63,260 bases of DNA from Pseudoselenomonas ruminantium (GTDB taxonomy: Bacteria > Bacillota > Negativicutes > Selenomonadales > Selenomonadaceae), in contig SVBZ01000023.1 of NCBI GenBank assembly GCA_015058575.1, forward strand, positions 1-63,260. Reading direction: 5' to 3'. The notes below the pieces were generated by a model. The model was not told the DNA's origin and did not search any database. It saw nothing but the letters and a program-made list of their open reading frames with translations. Below are positions 9,386 to 17,826 of this stretch, piece by piece (within the stretch, counting starts at the first letter, position 1; each line of letters opens with the position of its first letter). Position numbers and translations under genes: made by a program.

Positions 9386-9460
9386 GGTACCAGAACTCCT
9401 TTGCTTTATACTATCGGAAAAATTGATCCATTCCTTATTCTAACACATCATAAACACAGC

Positions 9461-9496
9461 AAAAAGGCAGACACCTCATCCGTGTGCTGCCTTTTG
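9461..9496 (-). terminator. Terminator after the lactonase-permease-mutarotase operon
   Basis: AAAAGGCAG and CTGCCTTTT arms, extended by CACA/TGTG-like pairs, form a strong hairpin followed by T's on the minus strand, downstream of the mutarotase stop. Confidence 0.8.
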
Positions 9497-9525
9497 CCAG
9501 AAAATCACAGAATTATAAACACCTG

Positions 9526-9975
9526 CTATTTTTTACCTTCCAACACACAGCCCTTTTGCAACATGACATTTGCATACTGTGCGCGTTCGCCTGTCGTGAT
9601 GATCGCATATGCCTTCGCGGCTTCCTCATAGTAGGCGAATCGTTCTACGGTGCGAATCCCCTCAGCACCACGCAAATCGTATTTCGCCAGGATTTCCTTA
9701 TACGTATCCCAAATCGGGGTCTTTACCGGATCGCCTGGAACGACCTCCATCAAGCTCACAGGTTTTTCCACATACTGATCCAGCGGCATGAGTTTCAGGA
9801 TTGCCTCCAAGACTTCCGGAATACCATGACCGTCACAATGGATAACGATATGATCTTTTCCGACAGATGCCGCAGGAAAATTGCCATCTGCAATAACGAT
9901 GCGGTCACCATGCCCCATCTCGCACAGAACTTTCAAAAGATCTGGGGGCAAAATTGCGGGAATACCAAGTAACAT
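9526..9975 (-). CDS. fucU: RbsD/FucU-family sugar mutarotase (L-fucose/L-galactose mutarotase)
   Basis: 149 residues, the typical length. Family marks are the N-terminal LLKVLCEMGHGDRIVIADGNFPA block with the catalytic His and Asp, the IHCDGHGIPEVLEAIL block and the ERFAYYE stretch near residue 115. It interconverts sugar anomers; FucU acts on L-fucose and related sugars, and L-galactose differs from L-fucose only by the 6-hydroxyl. I use the ATG at 9975; a TTG six bases upstream is an alternative. It is the last gene of the operon from the sigma54 promoter at 13326-13342. Confidence 0.88.
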   Translation of the reverse strand: MLLGIPAILPPDLLKVLCEMGHGDRIVIADGNFPAASVGKDHIVIHCDGHGIPEVLEAILKLMPLDQYVEKPVSLMEVVPGDPVKTPIWDTYKEILAKYDLRGAEGIRTVERFAYYEEAAKAYAIITTGERAQYANVMLQKGCVLEGKK

Positions 9976-10000
9976 AGCCAATCACCTATTCCTTCTCTGC

Positions 10001-11350
10001 TTACAGCTGATGTACTTCCTTCAGCTCCGTTTCATGTTTCTCATTTTCAATATGCATTTCTGTGTAGAAGAACCAGGAAATCACAACAAAGCAAAGGAAT
10101 GGAATGACATAACCAACATGAAGGATACCCGTAGCATCGGCTACCAGCCCAAGGATTGGCGGCATCATAGCACCACCGACAATTGACATGACCATCGCAG
10201 CAGCTGCTGATTCACGATACTCTGCCGGTACAGTCTTAAGTCCCGTATCGTAAATTGTCGGATAAACCGGACCCATGAAAGCACTGACCAGAATTACTGG
10301 ATACATGACCGAGAAGTCGTTGACACCAGCGACATAAGCCAGACAGAGGCAGCCCAATACCGAATAGATGAACAGAAGTTTATTGGCCGACATCTTCGTC
10401 AGCAGCGTACTTGCCACGACACGGCCCAGGAAGAACACGATAAAGCTGGCAATCATGTAATTCGCTGCCACGCGCTCATTCATTGAACCATCTAAGGAAA
10501 GTGCCAGACGAATCGTAAACGACCAAACAGCTGCCTGCATACCATTATAGAGGAACATTGCGAGCAGGCTGCGACGGAAACGCTGTACCCCCATCATGAA
10601 TTTTGCCGTTTTCATCGAGAGCAGGTTGACTTTATTCTTGACTGCTTCTGCCGTTTCCTTGACCTGCGGTTTACAGGACGGGAATTTGATAAATACAAAG
10701 GCGAGGAACAATGCGACAAGAATCAGGACAATATATTTATAGGGAACTAACGTATGCTGCAGCATTTCGAGACGGAAGGCAGCAATCTGATCTGGCGACA
10801 TAGCAGCCATCTTGCTGGAAAGGCTTTCTCCTTCCTGGAAAATCAAGAACTTACCGAGAAGAATGCCGCAAATATTGCCAATCGGCGTAAAAGTCTGACT
10901 TAAATTGATACGAAAAGTCGATGTCTTCTCCGGCCCAATCATCGTCGCATAAGTGTTAGCCGAAGTTTCCAGAAAACTCAAGCCAAGGGCAATCGCAAAG
11001 ATTGCTACGAGGAACATCGTATAGGTTGCCATATGCGATGCCGGGAAGAACAACAGACAACCGACAATGTAGAAGGCCAAACCGCAAAGGATAGCCGATA
11101 CATAGGATTTCTTCTTCATGACGAGCGCGGCGGGAATAGCCATGACAAAATAGCCACCAAAGAATGCACTTTGGACAAAGGCACTGGCAAAATTACTCAA
11201 TTCAAAAATAGACTTAAACTGTGTAATCAAAACATCATTCAAAGCATTTGCGACACTCCACAGAGGAAAAAGCATCGTCATGAGGACAAACTGCAAGAAC
11301 GGAGTACTCGTCAAATAACCATTGGGAAGCTGATTCCATTTTTTTGACAT
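10001..11350 (-). CDS. fucP: FucP-like MFS sugar:proton symporter
   Basis: 449 residues with 12 membrane segments. The N-terminal half carries FucP family patterns: FPLWSVANALNDVLITQF, LSNFASAFVQSAFFGGYFVMA and IALGLSFLETSANTYATMIG, including the acidic residue in helix 1-4 used for proton coupling. FucP imports L-fucose, and the E. coli protein also takes L-galactose. In this operon L-galactose is the more likely substrate because no fuconate dehydratase or fuculose enzymes are present. AAAGGAG lies before the ATG. Confidence 0.88.
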   Translation of the reverse strand: MSKKWNQLPNGYLTSTPFLQFVLMTMLFPLWSVANALNDVLITQFKSIFELSNFASAFVQSAFFGGYFVMAIPAALVMKKKSYVSAILCGLAFYIVGCLLFFPASHMATYTMFLVAIFAIALGLSFLETSANTYATMIGPEKTSTFRINLSQTFTPIGNICGILLGKFLIFQEGESLSSKMAAMSPDQIAAFRLEMLQHTLVPYKYIVLILVALFLAFVFIKFPSCKPQVKETAEAVKNKVNLLSMKTAKFMMGVQRFRRSLLAMFLYNGMQAAVWSFTIRLALSLDGSMNERVAANYMIASFIVFFLGRVVASTLLTKMSANKLLFIYSVLGCLCLAYVAGVNDFSVMYPVILVSAFMGPVYPTIYDTGLKTVPAEYRESAAAAMVMSIVGGAMMPPILGLVADATGILHVGYVIPFLCFVVISWFFYTEMHIENEKHETELKEVHQL

Positions 11351-11398
11351 ATCATATCTCTCCTTTTTGTCATCCTAGCAAAGCATGAAAGCTCATTG

Positions 11399-12391
11399 TC
11401 AGTTGATACCAATATCGGAAAGCGCTTGCCATAGCCCTTCAGGAATATCTGTCTGCGCCCATTCCCAATTGCTCGCTGCTTGTTTTTGCGAAGTAGCTCC
11501 GCAGACAACCGCCACTACATTTTTATTGCGCAGCGGATACTGCAAGGCGGCTGCACCGATAGGAATATCATATTCATCGCAAACCTTGCGGATTTCCATG
11601 ACACGATCAAAGATTTCCTTCGGCACACTGCCATATTCGTAATGACCCTCGGTAATGCTTTTCTTCACCAGGACCCCCGATGCATACGGTGCCGCTACCG
11701 CTACCGATACATTACGCTGCTCACATTTCTGGAAGAATTCTTCATGATGTGTCTCCAAAAGATTATAGCGCTGAGCGACCAGCATGATATCCATATCCGC
11801 ATAATCCATGGCTTCAACCATAATATCCACTTCATTTGCGCCAATGCCAAATGCCTTGATCTGTCCGTTTTTCCGCAGCTCTTCGAGTGCTTTGAATCCC
11901 GAATCGCAAAGCGTCTTGAAATGCTGACGCTCCTCCGGAGTCTTGCCATGTGCATAGGTACCAATGTCGTGAACATACAGAATATCAATGCGACGTGTCC
12001 CCAAGCGTCGAATCGAATCTTCATACGAACGCATAATACCATCATAGGAATAATCGAAGACTCGATTCATCGGATTCTCATCATAAAATTCATTGCCATT
12101 CTGTAAGCCCTCTTCTTGCCGCGGGTATAGCAGCCGTCCTACCTTCGTCGAAAGGACGAAGTCATCGCGCTCTAAGTTACGCAATGCCAGTCCCAGGCGG
12201 ATTTCCGCCAAACTTGCCCCGTAATGCGGAGCAACATCAAAGCCGCGATAGCCAAGCTCAATGGCACCTTCCGCAATCCCAATTGCCTCGGCATTCGTCA
12301 TCCGATGATACATATTCGCCATACCTGAGCACCCCAAAATCAATGAAGGCACCTTCAGATCTACGCGCTTGATTTTGTTCATCGTAATCAT
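11399..12391 (-). CDS. Aldo/keto reductase, probable L-galactose 1-dehydrogenase
   Basis: About 330 residues with a (beta/alpha)8 aldo/keto reductase layout. The catalytic tetrad is visible: Asp and Tyr in GFDVAPHYGAS, Lys in LSTKVGR and His in LYVHDIG; the C-terminal cofactor motif is VVCGATSQKQ. Relatives oxidise L-fucose, L-galactose or D-threo-aldoses at C1 to the lactone. It sits between the lactonase and the permease, which fits that step. The ATG at 12391 is best placed relative to AGGAGG; the ATG at 12400 is too close to it. Confidence 0.82.
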   Translation of the reverse strand: MITMNKIKRVDLKVPSLILGCSGMANMYHRMTNAEAIGIAEGAIELGYRGFDVAPHYGASLAEIRLGLALRNLERDDFVLSTKVGRLLYPRQEEGLQNGNEFYDENPMNRVFDYSYDGIMRSYEDSIRRLGTRRIDILYVHDIGTYAHGKTPEERQHFKTLCDSGFKALEELRKNGQIKAFGIGANEVDIMVEAMDYADMDIMLVAQRYNLLETHHEEFFQKCEQRNVSVAVAAPYASGVLVKKSITEGHYEYGSVPKEIFDRVMEIRKVCDEYDIPIGAAALQYPLRNKNVVAVVCGATSQKQAASNWEWAQTDIPEGLWQALSDIGIN

Positions 12392-12418
12392 AATACACAT
12401 TCCTCCTATTTCATTCAG

Positions 12419-13264
12419 TCAATCCAGATGGTAAATCCGGCGGGCATTGCCAGCAAATATCTTATCTGAATCAATTTCTTTATGTGTTGCTACCCAAGCT
12501 GTGATAATTCCCTTGACCCCACCATAATCAGTTGCCACTAGTAGCATTGGCCAATCCGAGCCAAAGATCAGTCGTTCCTGCCCAAACGCTTCATAAACGG
12601 TATCCAGATATGGCACAAAATCTGCAGGTTTCCATTGCTGCCAATCGGCCTCGGTAACCATTCCGGAAATCTTACAAGCTACGCGTGGTGAAGATGCTAA
12701 GCCGTTGATTTTCTCGGCCCAAGGATGTATTTCCCGTGCCTTGATGGGAGGTTTTGCAATATGCTCCAAGATGAAATTTGTCTCTTCCGCTTGCTTTACG
12801 AGCTCTGCCGCTGCGTCAAGCTGCTCTGTTGTAACAAGCAGTTCATAAACCAGCCCTGCCCGTCCGACCTCACGCACGCCTTCCACAAACGAATCGGTCA
12901 GCAAGTGCTCTGGGGGAAGACCTTGCGAAAGATAGCGGATTCCCTTAAGCTTGCTGCCACAAGCGCGGAGTTCCTGTATCTGTGCCTTTACCGTTTCCGC
13001 ACCTGCAACGATATCACACCAGCCTACCACACCGCGAACCATGTTATGTTTCTCGGCCAAAGCCAGCAAAACCTTTGACTCATCAAGCCTTGCTACAGCA
13101 TGCACCAGTAATGACCCAGCCACGCCATTTGCCTGTAAGGTTTGTTCTAACTGATTGATTGAGAAATCCTGCCGTAAAACATCCATGCCTTCCTGAATCC
13201 AGGAAAAAAATTCGTTGTCTTCGTATTGCCAAAGATGATTATGTGTATCGATAATTTCCTGCAA
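12419..13264 (-). CDS. Amidohydrolase (COG3618), probable L-galactono/L-fucono-1,5-lactonase
   Basis: 281 codons from a TTG start at 13264 behind AGAGGAGGGG. The N-terminal IDTHNHLW motif supplies the family HxH, and IFGSDWPML near the C-terminus holds the conserved Asp; LEHIAKPP carries the middle His. COG3618 members hydrolyse sugar lactones; characterised ones act on L-fucono- and L-galactono-1,5-lactone. The frame is open back to 13342, but that would overlap the sigma54 promoter at 13326-13342, which argues for the TTG. First gene of its operon. Confidence 0.82.
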   Translation of the reverse strand: MQEIIDTHNHLWQYEDNEFFSWIQEGMDVLRQDFSINQLEQTLQANGVAGSLLVHAVARLDESKVLLALAEKHNMVRGVVGWCDIVAGAETVKAQIQELRACGSKLKGIRYLSQGLPPEHLLTDSFVEGVREVGRAGLVYELLVTTEQLDAAAELVKQAEETNFILEHIAKPPIKAREIHPWAEKINGLASSPRVACKISGMVTEADWQQWKPADFVPYLDTVYEAFGQERLIFGSDWPMLLVATDYGGVKGIITAWVATHKEIDSDKIFAGNARRIYHLD

Positions 13265-13325
13265 TATCCAACCCCTCCTCTGCCATTGATATCTCGACTT
13301 TTTTCGTCTTACATCCATTACTAAA

Positions 13326-13342
13326 TGCATATAGCATGCCAA
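13326..13342 (-). promoter_or_regulatory. Sigma54 (-24/-12) promoter of the lactonase operon
   Basis: The minus strand reads TTGGCATGCTATATGCA, with GG and GC 12 bases apart. It lies about 60 bases before the TTG start of the lactonase and downstream of the KDPG aldolase stop. Confidence 0.82.
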
Positions 13343-13438
13343 CTTTAAATTCTTTTATTCTCCCGTGATTTTACAGCGTATTGTCTCGTTTTTTATATTA
13401 TTTCTTTAGCTCTGACATTTATATTTCACGTTTGTATT

Positions 13439-14125
13439 TCATGCTGTTCGAATATGAAATTGTTTGTGCTGCTCATTTTTCGCCCTGCGAACAGCCTCGG
13501 TAAATTTCTGGGCCATGGCTGTAACACCAGCATAATCGCCGCTTTTCGCATTCTTAGTAAGACTTCCACCAGCAGATACAGCTACACAGCCAGCTCTCAA
13601 CCAATCGGCAACATTATCGACGGCTACACCACCCGAAGGCATAAGCATTGCCTGTGGCAAGGGTCCATGAATATCCTTGATGATTTTGGGCCCGACGATA
13701 TCGCCAGGAAAAATCTTTATAATATCAGCGCCTGCCGCTAATGCCTTCGCAGCCTCTCCAGGTGTCATTACGCCCGGACAAGATACCACCCGGTAAAGAT
13801 TGCACAAACGAATCGTTTCTTCATCAAACGCAGGTGACACAATGAATCTTGCACCTGCTAATATAGCCAGCCGTGCCGTGGTTGCCTCAAGAACAGTTCC
13901 CGCACCAATGATGACCTCTTCATCTTTTTGATATTTTTTTTGAAGCTTAGCTATTGCCTCGTTCGCCAAGGGAGTCGTAAATGTCATTTCAATCACCTTT
14001 ACACCTCCAGCAATACAGGCATCAGCTATCTTAAGCCCTTCTTCGAGCGTTTGTCCGCGCACAACTGCTATTATTCCCTGATTGCTAATTTTCTGCATCG
14101 TTTCAATTTTATCATATCTATCCAT
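13439..14125 (-). CDS. eda: 2-dehydro-3-deoxyphosphogluconate (KDPG) aldolase
   Basis: 228 residues, class I aldolase of the KDPG/KHG family. Motifs in order: GIIAVVRG, the VKVIEMTFTTP strand, IGAGTVL, ARFIVSPAF, and the Schiff-base lysine in ADIIKIFPGD, then LMPSGGV phosphate binding. It cleaves KDPG to pyruvate and glyceraldehyde-3-phosphate. It starts 16 bases after the kinase stop, in the operon from the sigma54 promoter at 15125-15141. Confidence 0.92.
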   Translation of the reverse strand: MDRYDKIETMQKISNQGIIAVVRGQTLEEGLKIADACIAGGVKVIEMTFTTPLANEAIAKLQKKYQKDEEVIIGAGTVLEATTARLAILAGARFIVSPAFDEETIRLCNLYRVVSCPGVMTPGEAAKALAAGADIIKIFPGDIVGPKIIKDIHGPLPQAMLMPSGGVAVDNVADWLRAGCVAVSAGGSLTKNAKSGDYAGVTAMAQKFTEAVRRAKNEQHKQFHIRTA

Positions 14126-14141
14126 GATCCAGCCTCTTTTC

Positions 14142-15086
14142 TCAATGTAGTTTTCGCATATACTCTGTCAAAGTTTCCCGATCAGGAAGGCCTTCGTTAT
14201 CTCCAGCTGACATAACCGCCAGTGCTCCAATTGCGGCCCCACGCTGCACCGCATCAAAAAGCGGCTCATCCTCCAGCAGTGCGCTCACGACGCCAACGGC
14301 AAAGCCATCGCCTGCTCCGACCGTATCAACGACCTTCTTGACAGGATAACCAGGTACGACAAAACCTTTCTCATGGGCTGTCTTCACATAAGCGCCTTCT
14401 GCCCCTAGTTTCACTACGACAGTCTTGACGCCTCGTTCAAGATAGAAATCGGCAATCTTTTCTGGCTGACGCGACCCCGTAAGGATATCGCCTTCGTTTA
14501 TCCCTGGCAGGACTATATCGGCATTTTGTGCCAACGAATTTATGATGGTCACCATCTCAGCTTTATCCGGCCATAATGCCGGCCGCAAATTCGGATCGAA
14601 CGAAATCCGCACATTCCTTGCATGGGCCATCCCCATCAACAGCTCCGTTGCCGTAAGACAGTTCATCGACAGCGCTGCAGGAATTCCTGTCAGATGCACA
14701 TGACGTACCCCGTCCCAATTGATTTTCGCTAAATCTTCCGGCTTAAAATGCGCAAATGCGGTATCATGCCGATAGTTGATAACCTCGGGATCACCTTTGG
14801 CATTCTTCGCCTTCAACTGCATTCCCGTCAGATACGTGTCATCGGTCCAAAGATAATCTTCGGCAATGCCACTATCTTCCAGATACTCGCGAATGTGCTG
14901 GCCAAAAGGGTCCTTGCCAATGCGCGATACGTAGGCGGGGATATGTCCAAGGCGAGCCAGGCCAATGCAAAAATTCACCTCAGCTCCGCAAATATATCGC
15001 GTAAATCGCGACACATCCTTGAGCTGTTTTTCCTCTTCAGCAGCCAATAACCCCATCGGTTCTCCCATCGTCAAAACTTCATACAC
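14142..15086 (-). CDS. kdgK: 2-dehydro-3-deoxygluconate (KDG) kinase, PfkB family
   Basis: About 314 residues of the ribokinase/PfkB fold. The N-terminal GEPMGLL, the middle GAEVNFCIGLARLG substrate block and the C-terminal DTVGAGDGFAVGVVSALL signature with the catalytic Asp are clear. It phosphorylates KDG to KDPG, the substrate of the next gene product. I choose the GTG at 15086, 9 bases after AAAGGAG; a TTG at 15095 would be too close to that site. Confidence 0.88.
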   Translation of the reverse strand: MYEVLTMGEPMGLLAAEEEKQLKDVSRFTRYICGAEVNFCIGLARLGHIPAYVSRIGKDPFGQHIREYLEDSGIAEDYLWTDDTYLTGMQLKAKNAKGDPEVINYRHDTAFAHFKPEDLAKINWDGVRHVHLTGIPAALSMNCLTATELLMGMAHARNVRISFDPNLRPALWPDKAEMVTIINSLAQNADIVLPGINEGDILTGSRQPEKIADFYLERGVKTVVVKLGAEGAYVKTAHEKGFVVPGYPVKKVVDTVGAGDGFAVGVVSALLEDEPLFDAVQRGAAIGALAVMSAGDNEGLPDRETLTEYMRKLH

Positions 15087-15124
15087 TTCTATCAACTCCT
15101 TTTTTGGTTTTCAAGCTAATAGAG

Positions 15125-15141
15125 TGCAAAAACCATGCCAA
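15125..15141 (-). promoter_or_regulatory. Sigma54 (-24/-12) promoter of the kdgK-eda operon
   Basis: The minus strand reads TTGGCATGGTTTTTGCA, a near-perfect -24/-12 element, about 40 bases before the kinase start and just past the queC terminator. Confidence 0.88.
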
Positions 15142-15146
15142 CTTAT

Positions 15147-15189
15147 AAAAAAAAGTCCACCCCATCAGATTTTTTCCAATGCGGTGGAC
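15147..15189 (-). terminator. Terminator of queC
   Basis: GTCCACC (minus 15189-15183) pairs with GGTGGAC (15161-15155), followed by eight T's, downstream of the queC stop at 15224. Confidence 0.85.
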
Positions 15190-15223
15190 ACAGGATTATT
15201 TCCCTAGCTAAACATAAATCTCT

Positions 15224-15907
15224 TTAGCCGATAGCCGGATCGGCAACGCCGTTTTTGCGGAAGGCGGCCGCGCGGTCGATGCAGGTGCCGCATTTGCCGC
15301 AGGGCTTGTCGCCGCCTTCGTAGCATGACCAGGTCAGCTCATACGGAACGCCAAGCTCCAGACCGATCTTCACGACTTCGGCCTTGTTGATGTTCACGAA
15401 CGGTGCTTCGATTTTCAGCTGATGGCCCGAGCCTTCGCAGATGGCCTTGTTCATCGCCTCGTTGAATACCGGCGAGCAGTCAGGATAGGCAAAGCCAGCA
15501 GCATCGTCAGCATGGGCGCCGTAGTAGATGATGCCGCAGCCTTTGCTCAGCGCGATGCTGGCTGCCGTCGACAGGAACAGGCCATTGCGGAATGGCACAT
15601 AGGTGCTGACCGGCGTCTTGCCATTCGTCTCCTTGATTTGCTCGGCATAGCTTTCCTCGGGGATTTCCTCGTCCGACTGCTTCAAGAGCGAGCAGTTGCT
15701 GTACTGGAAAATCTTGCTGAGGTCCAAAAACAGCTGCTCGATGCCATAATGCGCGGCCACCTTCTTGGCCGCCTCGATTTCCTTTTCGTGTTTTTGCCCA
15801 TAGGACAGCGACAGGGCGATGACATTTTCACGGCCATACTTCTTGATGGCCAGCCCCAATGCCGTCGTCGAATCCACGCCGCCGCTGCTTAGTACCATTG
15901 CCTTCAT
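15224..15907 (-). CDS. queC: 7-cyano-7-deazaguanine synthase
   Basis: 227 residues. The PP-loop ATP pyrophosphatase motif SGGVDST is at 8-14, and the C-terminal zinc cysteines C195, C203, C206 and C209 lie in CYEGGDKPCGKCGTC. QueC converts carboxy-deazaguanine to preQ0 with ATP and ammonia, in queuosine biosynthesis. No other queuosine genes are adjacent. The gene is followed by its own terminator. Confidence 0.95.
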   Translation of the reverse strand: MKAMVLSSGGVDSTTALGLAIKKYGRENVIALSLSYGQKHEKEIEAAKKVAAHYGIEQLFLDLSKIFQYSNCSLLKQSDEEIPEESYAEQIKETNGKTPVSTYVPFRNGLFLSTAASIALSKGCGIIYYGAHADDAAGFAYPDCSPVFNEAMNKAICEGSGHQLKIEAPFVNINKAEVVKIGLELGVPYELTWSCYEGGDKPCGKCGTCIDRAAAFRKNGVADPAIG

Positions 15908-15939
15908 AATATATCCTTCTCTCTTTTGTCTAGTGCTGC

Positions 15940-16353
15940 TTAAATCAGGATGCCCTGACAGTGATCGATTTCATGCTGGATGATTTGCGCCGTAAAGCCC
16001 GAGAACTTCTGCCGCTGTTTGGCAAAGGCCATATCGCGGTATTTGACCTCGATGGTCTCATAGCGCTCCGTCTCGCGCTCGCCCGAAAGTGACAGGCAGC
16101 CTTCGGTCGTCTTATAGGTTTTGGCCGAATGCTTGACGATTTCGGGATTGAGCAGCGCAAGATTCCCTGCCCCCGTATTCACGGCGATGATGCATTTGGC
16201 TACGCCGATCATATTGGCCGCGAGTCCCACGCAGTGCTCGTGATGGGCTGCCAGTGTATCGAGAAGATCCTGTGCCACGTTTATATCCTCTTTGCCGGCC
16301 TTGGCCGATTTCTGCTGCAAGAAAAATTCATCGTGTATGATTTCTTTTACCAT
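15940..16353 (-). CDS. Short peptide deformylase-like metalloenzyme with altered motif 1
   Basis: 137 residues, shorter than the usual 150-190. Deformylase motifs 2 and 3 are intact: EGCLS (84-88, metal cysteine) and QHEIDH (126-131, two metal histidines and the catalytic Glu). Motif 1, normally GxGLAAxQ, reads CVGLAANM, so the conserved Gln that polarises the substrate is Met. The enzyme may still be a deformylase, as short forms with this change are common in Firmicutes, but a different N-acyl substrate is possible. It lies 32 bases downstream of queC in opposite order of transcription start, same strand, possibly cotranscribed upstream of queC. Confidence 0.8.
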   Translation of the reverse strand: MVKEIIHDEFFLQQKSAKAGKEDINVAQDLLDTLAAHHEHCVGLAANMIGVAKCIIAVNTGAGNLALLNPEIVKHSAKTYKTTEGCLSLSGERETERYETIEVKYRDMAFAKQRQKFSGFTAQIIQHEIDHCQGILI

Positions 16354-16365
16354 ATATACCTTCCT

Positions 16366-17712
16366 TCATGAGAGTCCCGTGTGCAGCCGCAGGCTTTGCG
16401 GTTTCAGCCAGCGAAAAACTGCCACACAGATAAACACCGATACCACCGAACCCATGCAAGTCGCCAGTCCCATCGGCAACAGCGTGTCCGGATACCAGAT
16501 CGAGGCCAGATATGCCAGCGGTATCCGCGCCGTGACGATGGCGATGACATTGTGCAGGAACGAAAACTCCGAACGGCCGCAGGCACAGAAATAGCCACTG
16601 AACGCGAAATGCAGGCCCGCGAAAATACAATCGAAAATATAGCCCTGCAGATAAGCCGCGCCCGAGGTGATGACGGCCGCATCCATGGTAAACCAGCCAA
16701 CGATTGCAGCCGCTGAAAACTGCGTAACGACCGAAACGGTCACGCCAAACGCCACACAGATGGCGAGCGCATACCAAAGTATCTGCCGCGCCCTTGCCAT
16801 CTTGCCCGCGCCGATATTCTGGGCCCCAAGCGCCGAGACTGTCGCCAGCATCGACGAGGGCACGAGGAATACGAAACTGATGAACTTCTCGACAATGCCT
16901 ACTGCCGCCGCATCGGTAAGGCCGCGCATGTTGGCGATGACCGTGATGATGAGGAACGACACCTGGATAAAGCCATCCTGCAAGGCAATCGGTACGCCGA
17001 TGCGCAGGATGCGGCCAAGGATCTGACGCCGGGGCCGCCAAATCGACCAGTCAAACTTCACCGTCTGTGTGCGCCGCATATAGATAAAGGCAACGATCAC
17101 GCTGATGGCCTGCGAAAGCGTCGTCCCCAGGGCCGCGCCCACAGGCCCCAGCGCCAGCGGTCCCAGGAAGAGATAATCGAGCCCGATATTTGCCACGCAG
17201 GCCACTGCAATGAAATACATCGGGCTGCACGAATCCCCGAGACCGCGAAAGATTGCACTAATGATATTATACGCCGTAATCAGCGGAATTCCCAGGAAAC
17301 ACACCCAAAGATAGGATTCCGTGACGGCCGCCGCTTCAGCTGGCGTCTTCATCCAGGCCGTAATCTGACTGGTCAAGAGAAGACAAATAGCGGCAAGAAC
17401 AACTGACACGACCAGGAACAGGCAGGCCGTATTACCGATAACCGCAGTGCTGCGCACCGTATCACGTGCGCCCACAGCCTGTGCGATACAGACCGTCGTG
17501 CCCATCGCCAGGCCCACGATCATAACCGTGAGCATATGCATGACCTGACTGCCAATCGCGACGGCCGTAATGCTGGCCGCCCCCTCGAACTGGCCGATGA
17601 TAAAAAGGTCGGCCATGCCGTATAAGGTCTGCAGGAAATATGAAAAGAAAAACGGCAGCGCAAAAAGGGAAATATTCCGCAGGACACTGCCAGTCGTAAG
17701 ATTCTTTTCCAA
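16366..17712 (-). CDS. MATE-family efflux transporter
   Basis: About 448 residues with 12 membrane segments and the typical MATE start (ISLFALPFFFSYFLQTLYGMADLFIIGQF). Members expel cationic drugs or metabolites using sodium or proton gradients. The start is a TTG at 17712, seven bases after GGGGGG; an open extension to 17787 runs into the panB terminator. It ends 12 bases before the deformylase-like gene, so the two are probably one unit with queC. Confidence 0.88.
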   Translation of the reverse strand: MEKNLTTGSVLRNISLFALPFFFSYFLQTLYGMADLFIIGQFEGAASITAVAIGSQVMHMLTVMIVGLAMGTTVCIAQAVGARDTVRSTAVIGNTACLFLVVSVVLAAICLLLTSQITAWMKTPAEAAAVTESYLWVCFLGIPLITAYNIISAIFRGLGDSCSPMYFIAVACVANIGLDYLFLGPLALGPVGAALGTTLSQAISVIVAFIYMRRTQTVKFDWSIWRPRRQILGRILRIGVPIALQDGFIQVSFLIITVIANMRGLTDAAAVGIVEKFISFVFLVPSSMLATVSALGAQNIGAGKMARARQILWYALAICVAFGVTVSVVTQFSAAAIVGWFTMDAAVITSGAAYLQGYIFDCIFAGLHFAFSGYFCACGRSEFSFLHNVIAIVTARIPLAYLASIWYPDTLLPMGLATCMGSVVSVFICVAVFRWLKPQSLRLHTGLS

Positions 17713-17764
17713 ATAAATCCCCCCTGCTATATTAAACACTGCCCCCGCCGAATAGTCAATAGGA

Positions 17765-17799
17765 CAACAAAAGCCCGCCAGGGGCAACCCCTGGCGGGC
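17765..17799 (-). terminator. Terminator of the DUF2520-panB operon
   Basis: A perfect 12-bp stem, GCCCGCCAGGGG with CCCCTGGCGGGC and a 3-nt loop (17773-17799), followed by TTTTG on the minus strand, lies just after the panB stop. Confidence 0.92.
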
Positions 17800-17826
17800 G
17801 GTACCTTCACGCCATGCGCCTTGCTG

